From Thozetella sp. PMI_491 (Eukaryota; Ascomycota; Sordariomycetes; Chaetosphaeriales; Chaetosphaeriaceae): 64,000 nucleotides of DNA. Of this stretch, positions 10,225 to 22,086 are shown piece after piece (positions within the stretch are counted from its first letter, which is position 1; each line of letters starts with the position of its first letter). The stretch is from the NCBI GenBank assembly GCA_021432635.1, contig MU270028.1:1116323-1180322 (forward strand), in the 5' to 3' direction. Both the position numbers and the translations under genes were made by a program. The notes under the pieces were generated by a model. The model was not told the DNA's origin. It searched no databases and saw only the letters and a program-made list of their open reading frames with translations.

Positions 10225-13200
10225 ATGTCTAGTAAGAACACCTTGTCTACTAGTAGTTATAACTCTAGCAAGTCCAGAAAAGAAAAAGATAAGGCCCCTG
10301 CTTAGTATAGCCTTAATTAAAAAATAAAGGACATAAGAGAGGATAGTAAAGATAATACTAACTACGCCTATAAAAAGCTTAAAAACAACTTTAATAAAAT
10401 AGTAAAAATCCTAAAGGAAGTTTATAATAAAGCATATTAAGTCCTAGAACTTATCAATAAAGTTAATATATTATATATTACTATTAATGTTATTAGGACC
10501 TCTGTCGTTAGATATAAAAAACTTAAGCTTAACCCCTTATAAACTTTTAATAGTACCCCTAGACTCTTAAAAAACTATCTAGCCTAAGTAAGAGCTTACT
10601 ATTACTTTTATACCAGTAGCTTTAAAAATAAGGCTAAAAAAGTAGTATATACCGCTTTATTCCTTAAGGGAAAAGCACTAGCCTGGTTTAAATCCTACCT
10701 TATAAAATTCTTTGAGAAAGGACTTACTTATATATTATACCTAGAAACTTAAAATATATTTATATCTTATATAAGGTATAAATACGCCTTAAGATTACTG
10801 TTTTAAGAACCTAATAAAAAACATTAGTAGGAATAAGACTTATACTAACTTAAATAAAAAGGATTAATAGTTTAATATATAGTAGACTTTTAACGATTCT
10901 ACTTGCTCCTTAATTATATAGATAAAACTAAGAAGTTCCTATTTTATTAAGGACTTAAAAGTAAAGTTAAGGATAAAGTCTTTAAACTTAATACCCTAAA
11001 AGATTTCTTATTATATATAAAAATAGTAACCTATATTAATAACTAACTATATAAATAAAGGATAAAAAGATAATAGTAAAAACTAAGACAATAAGCTAAT
11101 ATTAAAAGGCCTTAATAGTATAATTAGCCTAAGTAATCTGCTGACTAACACTAGAACTACTAGATAATAGTATATAAGACTTATATAAGACTTATAGACT
11201 TAAATATAGTATAATAAAAACTAAAATAAGACCTAAAAGACATTAAATACTATAACTGCTAGAAAAAAAGATATTATACTAATACTTATAAACAACTAAA
11301 AAAGATAGGTTAAAAACTAGTACTTAAAAAATAGTTAGTTAACTTAGTATAATATAAACTAGTATAGACCTTAAGTATAACTATATAAGATAATTTAAAC
11401 TATAATACTATAGATCTTAATAATACCTATATTATAATACTAATAAAGGAACTATTTCTAGAATAATATATAAACCTAAGTAGACTAATAACTAGAGAAG
11501 CTATATTATACCTTAAAACAGTAGTAAAAGTAGACTATTTATTACTACTAGCTAGAAATAATATAACCCTAACTATATAAAGACTAAAGCTAATTATATA
11601 CTATAGATTAGACAGACTATATAAAATAAATAGAGCTAAGGCCTGCCTAGAATACTAAAGTAAAAAAGTCTACTATATCTAAGAATAAAGAGAAATAACA
11701 ATATATATTTATTATAAAAAATACCTACTCTTTTATATATTACTACCCTTAAAATATATAAAAAATTAAGACAATAAACTAAACTATTAGCTATAGAAAA
11801 TATATAACAACTACTTTAAAAATAAGAAGAAATACTAATTCTTAAACTTAAATAACCCTAGATATAATATATATATTAAAGATAATACCCTATATATAAA
11901 ATAAGAACCTATTAGTAAATAATAACTAGGGAAACTCTAACAACTAGACATCTTAATACCTATATCTAAATAACTAAACTACCCTAAATAATACCTTATA
12001 ATAGTATATTATAATAATTAAAAAGCTTAAAAAATATAGCTAGACAGCTCTCTTACTAGGACCTATATCTATAAAAAAAGCAATAAATAACTTATCTTTT
12101 ATATACCTAGGCAATAAAAAGAAGAATTTAATAGCCTATTAAAAATTAAAGAAGAGCTAATAAAGGAATTATATAATACACCCTTATTTATAGTCTAGGA
12201 ATACCTAGGGATTAGACTTAACTTAATCCTAAGAGGGGAATATATATTATTCCTTATAGATAAAGTCTTATACTATAACTCCTTAAAAAATAACTAATAA
12301 CTAAATTATTAAGATAATCCTTAAATAAGCCCTTAATATAGATATTATAAAGAAATTACTTAAATATAATATATTATACTATATAAAGTATATACTATAG
12401 ATAAACTTAAGTATAACTTTTTCCTTATTAAGTATAAGATATAGTAAATTAATAACCTATACTTATAGGAAGAAATAAAGTATTAGGAAATAAAAGACTA
12501 ATATAATAGATAAACTACCTTTAGGCTAAACCCTTAGTTCTTAATATACTATAAAAATAAGCTAAATATAATATAATATATTTTAATAATATATTTATAC
12601 TATTACTTAGAGAAAACTATATAATAATATTAAGGAAAAGTATAAGGATATACTCTTATAAAAAAAGACCCTATTAACTTATAAATAAAAACTATAAAAA
12701 AATGAATTAAAACTATAAAATATATATAAAAATAATTTATTAATATAGGACTTAAGCCCTAGCTTAAAAACCCTATATAATATAAACTATAACCTATAGA
12801 TAAAAGCTAATATCTATAGTTAACCCTAGGATAAAACTAGATAAAAAACAATAGATATTACTTATAAAGAGTTAATAAAACAACCTAGAGATAAAGACTT
12901 TTATAATAGCTACTAACTTAAACTTAAGACTATTTACTTATATTTTTATTATTAATAACTAATATAATATTACTATAGTAATTAATAATAGATCCTAAGG
13001 GAATTATATATTACCTAGAGTTATTAACTAGTTATAACTACCTTAGAAAAAGAAAGAATTTATATATTACTTATATATTATAAAAGGAGAACTAGCTTAG
13101 TATAAAAAGGAAGATATTATAATAAAGACTATACCCCTTTTAATATTAGCTTATAATATATATAATAAAGAAGTAACCTTTAATATTATAAAAATTAGAC

Positions 13201-16200
13201 TATACTACTTAATTTTAGGGATATTATAGTTATAAAAAAACAACCTAAGAATTAACTAGATGACTAGCTAGATATTTTTTAAACTAATACCTAAAAAATA
13301 CACCTAACTAATCTTAGAGAAAGAAACTAAAGACATTTAAAAAGACTTAGCCTTTAAAGTAACTTATAAGAGATCCTTAAATAAGCCTATAGAAAAGACT
13401 TTTAAGATATTAATAATTATTAAAGTATTTATAATAAGAACCTTAAATAAGATATTAAAAGAATATTAAAAGTATAACAAATTATTTAAAGGAATATTAG
13501 ACATAGAATTATTAGAGTATAATTAGTTTAACTATTATATACTAATTAAACTAGGAGAATAACCTAAACTATATAAAATCTATAAACTAGACAAGGAGAA
13601 ACTTATAACCTTATAATAATACCTTAATAAAAACCTAGAGAAAGATTATATATAATTATTAAATTCCCTAGTAAGATATTTGATCTTATTTATATTAAAG
13701 AAAAATAAGGATAATACTAGAAAATAAAGATTATATATTAACTATTAATAACTTAACAGTATTATTATTTTAGATAAAAGACTATTATCCCTAATATCTA
13801 AACTATAAGACTAATTAATAAGAGCTATAATAATAATATGCTTTAACCTAAAAGAAGCTTATAATTTAATATAAGTAGCTAAAGGAGAAGAATAAAAAAT
13901 AATAATTAGGACTAAGTATAAATATTATAAGTACTTAATTATATTATTTAAACTATAAAACACCTTAGTAATATTCTAAGCTATAATTAATTATATCCTA
14001 TAACTTTATATTAATAGATTTTATATTATCTATCTAGATAATATCTTTATCTATTTAAAAAATAAAACGGAATATAAGTAATATATTTATATTATACTAT
14101 AAGTATTAAAAGATGTTAAACTCCTAGTAAAACTAGAAAAGAATAAGTTTTATATTAAAAAAACTATCTTCCTAAGATTTAAGATTACCCTTAGGTTTAT
14201 AGAAATAAACCCTAAGAAAGTAGTAGTAATACGAGACTAGTTACTACTAGAAATAGTAAAAGAAGTATAAACTTTCCTTAGATTTGTTAATTATTACTAC
14301 TGCTTTATTAAAAGCTATAGTAAGCTTGCCCTACTACTTATAAAGCTTACCTATAAGGAGATTAAGTTTAAATAGACTAACTAAGTTAGTAAAGCCTTTA
14401 AAGCTATTAAATTATAAATCTTAAGTAAATCTATACTTATACTTTTAGACCTAGTAAAACTATATAAAGTTAAAACTAATTCCTTAGATTTTATAATAAA
14501 AGGATAACTTAGACAATATAATAAGGAAGGACTATTATACCTAGTCGCTTTTTTCTTAAAAAAGCTTAAAAAAGTAGAGATTAATTATTAGATATATGAC
14601 AAAGAACTAATAGTTATTATTAAAGCTTTTAAAGAATAAAAGATTTATCTTTATAAAGTATAACACTAAGTTATTATTTATATAAACTATAAGAACCTTA
14701 CATACTTTATAATAAATAAAAAGCTTAACAAATAATAAATCAAATAAATTAAATTCCTATCTAAATTTAATTTTAAAATTATATATAAAAAGGGACTAGA
14801 AAATACTAGGGTAGATACCCTTAGCTAAAGAGAAGACTATATATAAGAACTAGAATCTTATATGTAAAGTATTTTAATAGTTTTAGAAGATAAAAGCCTA
14901 GGCTAGGCCTTTTAAAAGTTAAACACTACTTTTTAAGTCCTTTTAGACCTTAATTAAACTAATAAGATTAAAAAAGCCTATAATAATTAAGACTTTATAG
15001 ACTTTATATAAAATAGCCTTAGTAAAAACATAGAAAAGAAAAATAAAGTCTATTAATTCTATAGAAAAATCTATATCTCTAATATTTTATAGTAAGACTT
15101 AGTAAAGGAATTATATAAAATCCTTCTCTATAGATATTAAAGAGTTATTAAGACTCTAGAATAACTATATTATACTTATAACTTTTTTAAAGCTAAGAAA
15201 ATTATAAAAGAAGTAATTAAAGAATATAATAAATATAATAAAAGTAAGGTAAATTAGTATAAAATCTATAAAGAATTATAACCTCTTTTAATCCTTAAAA
15301 AGTTATAAAGCTTAGTTTTTCTAGACTTTATTATAAAATTATTACTCTTAAAGAAATTTTTAATAAGAGTATCTTTTAATAATATCTTAGTAATTACTAA
15401 TAGACTTATTAAGTATAACTACTTTATCCTATATAAAAAAGCTAGTAATATTAAAAAACTAGCCTATATATTTATAAAAAATATTATTATAAACTATAAA
15501 CTATTAGATAAGTTAGTTAGCAATAAAAATAAGTTATTTACCTTAAACTTTTAAAAAGCCCTTATAGCTTAACTTAGAACTAAACACTAATTATTAATAG
15601 TTTACTACCCTTAGTCTAATAGATAGATAAAAAGACTTAACTAAACTATAAAATAATACTTATATTATTATATTAACTATAAGTAGAATAATTAGGTATA
15701 ACTATTACTAATTATATAGTTTACCTATAATAATATTAGACAAGAATCTATTAAGATATCCTTATTTTTTACTAACTATAGTTTTAAACTAGAAGTTTAC
15801 TAAACCCTTTTTAACTTAAAAGAAAATCTTAAAGCAGGACTAAAGGTTAAAAAATTAAAAACCCTGTGTAAACTTATAAAAAAGAAACTTAAATTTATTT
15901 ATAATAGAATAAGTAAATATATTAATTAAAAAAGGTTAAAGGGATTAACCTTTTAAAAGGGAGATAAGATCTACCTCTTATAAAGAAATATTAAAATAAT
16001 ATGATTAAATAATAAATTAGACTTTAAAAAGTTAGGACTATTTTAGATTAAAAAACAAACTAGTAAAGTTACTTATAAGTTAAAACTATCTATAGTAATA
16101 TAGATATACCTAATTTTTTATATCTTACTATTTAAACTAGTATTAAGGAATATTAGATTAAATAAATATATAAAAGTTAATAAGTAACTAGAATATAAAG

Positions 16201-16360
16201 TTAAAAATATTATAGACTCTTATAACACTAAAGATAGATTAGAGTACCTAGTTAAATAAATAGGATATAATACTAGCGAAAATATATAGGAACCTAGTAA
16301 ATATTTAGAAAACTTATAGGAGCTTGTTTAGTAATTCTATCACTAAAACCCTGATTAGTT
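10225..16360 (+). pseudogene. Degenerate gypsy gag-pol (gag, RT, RNase H, integrase, chromodomain)
   Basis: An ATG at 10225 opens a gag-like frame (MSSKNTLSTSS) with a later gag-type FLKGKALAWF segment and a decayed zinc knuckle at about 11248-11290 (YNC plus spaced K/Y residues where C, G and H are expected). Reverse transcriptase remains lie at about 13600-14250; the YxDD box is at 14031-14042 and reads YLDN, one G-to-A change from YLDD. RNase H lies at about 14430-14830 (YDKELxxIxKAFKE and the NLTYF strand). Integrase lies at about 15000-16100 with an NxxxxY C-terminal part. A chromodomain lies at about 16190-16360 (EYLVK..GYN.S.N..EPS). Dozens of in-frame TAA/TAG stops occur. Family order and the chromodomain identify a chromovirus clade of Ty3/gypsy. 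Confidence 0.88.
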
Positions 16361-17067
16361 AATATTAGGTTAAAACCTATTGCCTTTTAGTTGATTATAT
16401 TAAAAACACTTAAATCCTATGTTTCTCTTATAGTATACTACTCTAAGGATATCTCTTTAATAATATCCTCTTTTAAACTTATAATCCTATAAGTAAATAA
16501 CTACTTGCCCTATAAATAGACTAGTTTCTTTTACTTATATAAATAGTTTAATTATATAAGTGCCTTAGATAGAGATTTTTATATTACTAGTGTTTTAACA
16601 TGTTAAAAATAGATTGCCTTGCCTATCTCTTCTTCCTTATACTCTAGCCTAGACTGCTCTGATAAGTTTTAAGCTATTATACTAGTAAGTTAGTAAGTAT
16701 AACCCTTATAAGCTATGGAAAAATACTTATAAGTATTTATTATTAATAAATTATTATATAATTTCCTAGATTTAATATAATAATAATATTTTCCTGAATG
16801 ACTAGCTATCCTATACTTTAAACCCTTTTTAAAATAATAAGAGTATAGTATGTTAGACTTAACCCTGTTTTAATTAATAAATTCAGTAAGAAGATAGTGT
16901 TCTTAAGTTTTGTTAGAAATAGTTTTTTGTTTCTCTATATGACTAGATATCCTATTAGTATATAACGATATAAAAGGAAAGAAAACTTAGTGATATATTA
17001 ATAGATAAATATAGGTATAGGCCTATTTATAGGTTACTAAGGATATTAATATAGAAGGGAGAGCTTA

Positions 17068-17507
17068 TGTTATAACTAAGGCATTAGCCACCTTTCCGCG
17101 ATTGCTAATGCGGTCCAGTGCTTAACTATAAGTAGTTACGATAGGTAAAACCCCTAATAGATACTTTAGGTATCTACATAGATGTTCCGTTAATTAGGAA
17201 GGATTACTATGGAGCACTTAGCCCTTAGTGAGCCTAGAGCTCCTGGATTACCTAGGAGCTTTAGGCTTTTAGTGATCTAAAGTAAGCTATAAAGAGCAAC
17301 CTAGTATATAAGACTATAGTCTTTATTTAGATAGATTAGTTAGCCTTTGCTCTTTAGTAATTAATCTATTTAAGCTACCTTAGCTTATGCCTTAGATTTT
17401 ACACCCCTTAGTTAATTGATGCTTTACTTGTCTCTACCTTCCCTACCTTAGGAAAGACCCCCCCTACTTATTGAGAATACTAACCTTAGGATCTTAGTGT
17501 TGTAATA
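17068..17507 (+). repeat. 3' LTR of the gypsy element
   Basis: 440 bp, the partner of 9725-10164. It ends gtgttgtaata followed by the right target duplication gtatt. It keeps G where the 5' copy has A at several places near its end (gtgttg against gtatta), which shows which base is ancestral. Confidence 0.92.
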
Positions 17508-17512
17508 GTATT

Positions 17513-18238
17513 ATAATAAGGATTACCCTTGTCTTTACTAGATATAGCTAATTTTAAATATAAGAGGTAAGAGCTCTTATATATAACTCTTTTAGGTAGG
17601 TATGCTTAGTAAGTACCCTTTACTATAGTGTTATATACTATTACTTTATCCTTACCCTTAGCCTTAGCTTTAGTAGCTAACTTATACTATAAAAATCCTA
17701 TATAAAAGCTTATTAATATATATAAAACACTAATAAAAAGAGCGAATAATAAAACAACTTACTCTTAAAAGATATAGTAAATATTTAGTTATAACTACTA
17801 GAAAGATATATTTAAGTTAGTTAAAAGCTCTTAAATAACATTAGGAAAAAGTAGTTTAATCTTATAAATTACTATTGTTATTACTACTGTTAAAAGGGGG
17901 GGAAGGCTTAGTATTAACTTATCTAGCTAGAAAGAGAAAGAGTAAAGGAGCTTGAGTAAATAAAGCTAGCTTTATATATATAAGGGAGCTTCTAGATTAA
18001 GGCTTTATAAGCGTGTTATTATTCCTTGTTTTTACTCTTATTATTCTCTTTTATCTATTGTTTTTATTTATAAAGCTATACTAAACCCTATTTAACCGTT
18101 AAAAAGAGTAAATAACAGCAATAATAAAGCTATATAGATCTAATCTTTATTTTTTTTAACAAAAAGATTTAACTATTATATTTAGAAACTAGAAAATAAA
18201 GCTTGTGAGTGCTAGCTGTAAAAGAAAAGAAAAGCTAG
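17513..18238. other. AT-rich RIP block, nothing assignable
   Basis: TA-rich sequence continuing from the gypsy element. There are a few short G-rich patches (17896-17905, a run of G) and no open reading frame of note. Texture becomes normal after about 18,200. Confidence 0.5.
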
Positions 18239-18420
18239 TGTTAGAATAGCTATTTATAGCGCTGGCGAGCTGTGGAGGATCTATAGTATTAGGATCCTAT
18301 TGATCACGTGGATTCTTCTTACGTGATCAATAGGAGCATATAAAAGTCATTCCTAAGCTTATTGGCTCTTAGGAATGATATACATAAGATAGATACTAAT
18401 ACACGATACGGATTTACATA
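18239..18420 (+). repeat. Probable solo LTR (copia-type) with two perfect hairpins and a TATA box
   Basis: Begins TGTTAGAATAGC and ends near tttacata, plausible decayed TG...CA ends. It contains a perfect inverted repeat with 15-bp arms (18295-18309 and 18321-18335, tcctattgatcacgt) around an 11-nt loop, including a CACGTG box. A TATAAAAG box follows at 18339-18346. A second perfect inverted repeat with 11-bp arms (18347-18357 and 18368-18378) comes next. Hairpin-TATA-hairpin layouts of this kind are what I would expect of a fungal copia LTR promoter. No second copy is in the window, so the LTR assignment is an inference. Confidence 0.5.
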
Positions 18421-19249
18421 GTTTGTTTGCTTTATTGCTTTACAAGATCTTATACGCTTACCAAACACGGGTGGATATTGTCTCAGAGAGTGATTGGTTG
18501 GGTATTTTTATGAGGTTGGGACCGACGGAGACAAGGGATGCACGCTCACTGGTAGTTTTGCTTTCCAGCACCAGACCTTCACCACCACTAGCATCTCCTG
18601 AAGCCACAAGGACCTCTCGGTTTTCTCGCCAGTAAACTCGTCACCAAACTGCCTAAACTCCTCTTCAAAGCTTAGATGGGTGTTTGTTTAAACATGAGCA
18701 GACGCGGCCTGTGATTCGTTTTGCAGCCAAGCCCTAGAGAGCTACTCAGCTCCACGGAATACCCGGGAGTCGGTGGTACTATAAATTGCACTGCAATTGG
18801 CCTCTAATGTTACCCAACGTTCAGCCCCAACTTACCTAGACTTTAGACTATTCTTCTAACCATATTTCTACGCCTAGAAAGAGTAAACCCCGCCCCCGAC
18901 GATGCCAAGTCCGACAATACTAAACTACCTAAGGCACCTTAACTTCTTGCATTCCTGGTGAGGACAGGGGGACTAGATAATATGACGTCAATGTGGGGTG
19001 GACACGGATTTGTGCTGAGACGAGAAAGACTTTTGTTATATCGCTAGTTAAACTAGCTCCATATCAGGCGAAGCCCTTCATTTACCTTGTGTAGCACGCC
19101 GACACGTGTTCCGACGGCATTGGTGGTGGGGGTTACGCATACTTATATCTGTCCGACAGTCCAGACTAGGACCAACACCTTGGAAATCCATCACTTGCTC
19201 CGCGCATTCTGTCGGCTCTCCTTCCCGACCACGCGCAGTATTGCATACC
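18421..19249. other. Intergenic; promoter of the SDR gene
   Basis: Normal base composition returns. A 70-codon frame at 18423-18635 begins on TTG and has no domain. Nothing else was recognised. The SDR start at 19250 is the first ATG after in-frame non-ATG codons; extension further upstream would need GTG and is not credible. Confidence 0.4.
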
Positions 19250-20312
19250 ATGTCCGCCAACTTAGGACACGACGCGGCATGGGAAGGGGGCGGCCTCGCC
19301 TTCCTTTATCGCCAACTCTTCGTATCCCCGCAACCGGTTCCGTCATCGGTCAATCTTGTAGGGAAAACCGTCGTCGTCACTGGCGCCAATACTGGCCTTG
19401 GGCTTGAGGCGGTGCGCCAATTCCTTCAATTGAAGGCGTCTAGGGCCATTCTTGCCGTTCGCAGCACAGCCAAGGGCGAGGCCGTGGCCTCGCCGCTTCG
19501 AAAAGAGTTTCCCAATGCTCAAATTGACGTCATGAATGTCGATATGGCTTCCTATGCCTCTATCGAGTCATTTGCCAAAGAATGCGAGAGTCTGGAGAGG
19601 CTGGACATTGCCATTTTAAATGCTGGTATCCAGGCGCCACACTTTGAGCGAAACGCCGAGACGGGGCATCAATCCACCTTCCAAGTCAACTATCTCTCGA
19701 CTACTCTGTTAGCCAGGCTTCTTGTTCCCTTGATGAAGGCTAAGACCCAAGACGGAGAGCCGGCGCGCCTCTCGATTATTGCGTCGGACATGGCGTATTC
19801 GGCGAAACTAGACGGAATCGGCCCCATCATCCCGCATTGTGACAAGGAGCAGGGATGGGATGAATATCAGTCTTACAGCGACTCGAAACTTTCTCTAATC
19901 GCTGGCGTGATGACGCTCGCCGAGCAGGTTAGTGCGGACGAAGTCATCATAAATGCAGTCAATCCAGGACTGGTAACCGGCACAACCATCAAGAAAAAGA
20001 CTGGGGAGATGTTTTTCGATGGGATCATAGTCCCGGCCTTTATTAAGGCTTTGGGAAGGAGTATTAAGAACGGCGCTAGCATATACGTCTATGGAGCGGT
20101 GGTTCAAGGGAAAGAGAGCCACGGAAGTTTCGTGAGCGACTGGACTATCAAACCGTAAGCATCCCACGATGTGGGCCGTGATGATCATCCTCTGACCTGA
20201 CTCTAGTTATCCTGGATTTCTCTACACCGAAAAGGGCAAGGAATTTAAGACACGATTGTGGGAAGAAACAGCGGAGGAGTTGAGGGTTCACCTCCCTAGG
20301 CATCCTCGTTAG
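19250..20312 (+). CDS. Short-chain dehydrogenase/reductase (SDR), two exons
   Basis: Exons 19250-20154 and 20207-20312 give 336 residues, typical of fungal retinol-dehydrogenase-like SDRs. The NAD(P)-binding Rossmann motif TGANTGLG lies at about residues 48-55, the structural NAG at about 130, an IIASDMAY strand with the catalytic serine, and the active-site YSDSK (YxxxK). The 52-nt intron (gtaagc...ctctag) is needed to reach the family's conserved YPGFLYTEKGKEF tail. It reduces or oxidises a carbonyl or alcohol with NAD(P)(H); the substrate is unknown. The C-terminus converges on the 3' end of the MFS gene at 20590, only 277 bp away. It borders the transposon block and may be the outer member of the following metabolic cluster, or simply a neighbour. 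Confidence 0.88.
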
Positions 20313-20589
20313 TAGTTGTGCGACTGTACACTGCGATCTAGAACACAGCTCGGCCAGAGCCAACAGCTAGGCTACGGGATACCCGGGACCCAATCAAATG
20401 GACAATGGTACGCCACTTGTTCTCACTTCCAGGCCCTGTTTGCAGAACGGTATTTAATAATGTACTACTAGATTCTACTGTGCGTGGAGGGTACAGATAT
20501 CCAGTTAGATAAAAGCAAATCCCTCCGCAGGGACCGCGGGAAGCCTAAGCTGGAGATTACTTGAAAAGCCTTGTGTTATGCCCAAGAGT

Positions 20590-22086
20590 TTAGTACATCT
20601 CGTAGCGCCAGCCAAGCTGCACCATTTCCTCCGTAACGCCACCCTTGATGACCTTGGCAATCTCCGCGGGGTTGCCCGAGTCAAGACGCCTGTTCTCGCG
20701 CAGAACGAGCCAGCGGTAAAAGGTAATGGTCGCCGCGAACAGCAGAGCGCATCCCATGAGCGTGCCAAAGGCGGCGAAGAACTGCGGAGGCGCGTAGTAC
20801 AGGTACGACGCCCAGATGTTAGAGGTTCCACCAATAGCGTTGACGAGCGCCGACGCAGCCGCGCGCTTTGAGGTCGGGCGCGCCAGGTGCAGGTTGATGG
20901 TCTTATAGAGGAGGAGCTGGGGGCCGACCGAAGCAAACGGCAGGATCATCATGGAGAAGTACCGGGCACCAACGTTGAGGGTCGTCATGGGAATGATGTA
21001 CATGATGCAAGCAATCGAGATGCAGATAAGGATCATGGGGTAGACGGTGTTCTTGCGATCCGAGTAGAACATGAGGCCGTAGTAGACGATGCCTGCGAGG
21101 ACGTAGGGTGGCGCCGTAAGGAGCAGGCTGACGGTGGAGGAGAAGTTGAGCGAGGCGACAAGCGTGGGGAAGTAGTTCGCGATGGAGCCCTGGGCCTGCG
21201 AGAGCATGTTGCACATGATGAGGAGAATGAGCTTAGGATCCGACAGAGCCTTTCCGAATCCTTTCAGCACACTCTCGTTTTCAGTGCCCTCGGCGGCACC
21301 GGCCTCGGACTCGATGCGCCAGACGGCAAGATCACGCTCGAGGGGTTTGAGCAGGCGAGCATTGTGCGGGAACTCGGGCATAATGCAGGCGCAGATGATG
21401 CCGATGCCCACGGTGGCACTGCCCTCGATGATGAACAGCCACTGCCAGCCGCGGATGCCGTGCCGGCCGTCGAGCTGGAATACAGCGGCAGCGAAGAGGC
21501 CACCGAAAGCATTGCCAACCTGCTGCGCGATGTAAAGAGCGGCGATACGCTTCCCGAGCTCCTTCTTGGTATACCAGGCTGAGAGGTAGTAGATGGCACC
21601 GGGGAAGAAGACGGCCTCGGCCACACCGAGGATAGTCCGCACAGCAAGCAGCTCGCCGTACGACTTGACCGCCGCCGTGGCGGCCGAGATGGTACCCCAG
21701 ATGATCACGGCGCAGCAGATGTACATACCGGGCCGGGAGATCTTGGTGATGAGGAGGTTGCTCGGGATCTGGAACGGGAGGTAGCCGACGAACAGGATCG
21801 AGACCGCCGTGGCGAAATGCTGAGTCGTCATGTGGAGGTCGTCGGTGATGCCCTGCAGCTTGGCCGCGGCCAAGTTCTGGCGATCGATGTAGTTCAGGAT
21901 GTATAGAATGCCGATGGTAGGCAGGATGACGAGGTCCATCTTGCGCACGAGCTTCGCGTTGAGCTCCGTGATCTCGACCTGGCTGAAGCCCCGAAGGGAT
22001 TCAGGCATCCGGTCGTGGCCGGCATCGACTTGCCCTTCGGCGCGCGACGCGTTGTCGTCGGTGTGTACTTCTTTGAGGGCGTCCAT
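20590..22086 (-). CDS. MFS transporter, anion:cation symporter (allantoate/nicotinate permease type)
   Basis: Single-exon gene of 498 residues with a true ATG at 22086 and TAA at 20592-20590. The sequence has the marks of the fungal ACS (Dal5/TNA1-like) family: RKMDLVILPTIGILYILNYIDRQN in TM1 and its loop, then the LP.QIPSNL motif, the GVAEAVFFPGAIYYLSAWYTKKE segment between TM4 and TM5, and the RGWQWLFIIEG helix. About 12 TM segments are visible. Members import small organic anions (allantoate, nicotinate, pantothenate, carboxylates) with protons at the plasma membrane. The substrate here is unknown. It is divergent from the aldolase gene at 22961 and shares an 874-bp promoter with it, which suggests uptake of the compound the aldolase, RidA and oxygenase act on. 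Confidence 0.9.
   Translation of the reverse strand: MDALKEVHTDDNASRAEGQVDAGHDRMPESLRGFSQVEITELNAKLVRKMDLVILPTIGILYILNYIDRQNLAAAKLQGITDDLHMTTQHFATAVSILFVGYLPFQIPSNLLITKISRPGMYICCAVIIWGTISAATAAVKSYGELLAVRTILGVAEAVFFPGAIYYLSAWYTKKELGKRIAALYIAQQVGNAFGGLFAAAVFQLDGRHGIRGWQWLFIIEGSATVGIGIICACIMPEFPHNARLLKPLERDLAVWRIESEAGAAEGTENESVLKGFGKALSDPKLILLIMCNMLSQAQGSIANYFPTLVASLNFSSTVSLLLTAPPYVLAGIVYYGLMFYSDRKNTVYPMILICISIACIMYIIPMTTLNVGARYFSMMILPFASVGPQLLLYKTINLHLARPTSKRAAASALVNAIGGTSNIWASYLYYAPPQFFAAFGTLMGCALLFAATITFYRWLVLRENRRLDSGNPAEIAKVIKGGVTEEMVQLGWRYEMY

Larger units (their letters stand above)
9725..17507 (+). mobile_element. Complete but RIP-inactivated Ty3/gypsy chromovirus
   Basis: The element is 7783 bp long with two 440-bp LTRs. 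It is bounded on both sides by the 5-bp target duplication gtatt (9720-9724 and 17508-17512). The LTRs begin TGTTA and end with a decayed copy of the inverse (gttgtaata for gttgtaaca). A polypurine tract (agaagggagagc, about 17053-17064) precedes the 3' LTR. The interior holds gag, reverse transcriptase, RNase H, integrase and a chromodomain in gypsy order. Stops occur every few codons and the interior has lost most of its G and C, while the LTRs are noticeably less mutated. It is on the plus strand and incapable of movement. Confidence 0.92.

Noticed and set aside
10225-16360. CRISPR-like or other regular repeat arrays in the AT-rich block
   Set aside because: The apparent regularity is TA-rich RIP texture; no spaced identical repeats were found, and a fungal nuclear genome is not expected to have CRISPR.
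20887-21582. 231-codon plus-strand frame
   Set aside because: Fully antisense to the ACS-type MFS gene (20590-22086) and of biased, domain-free composition.
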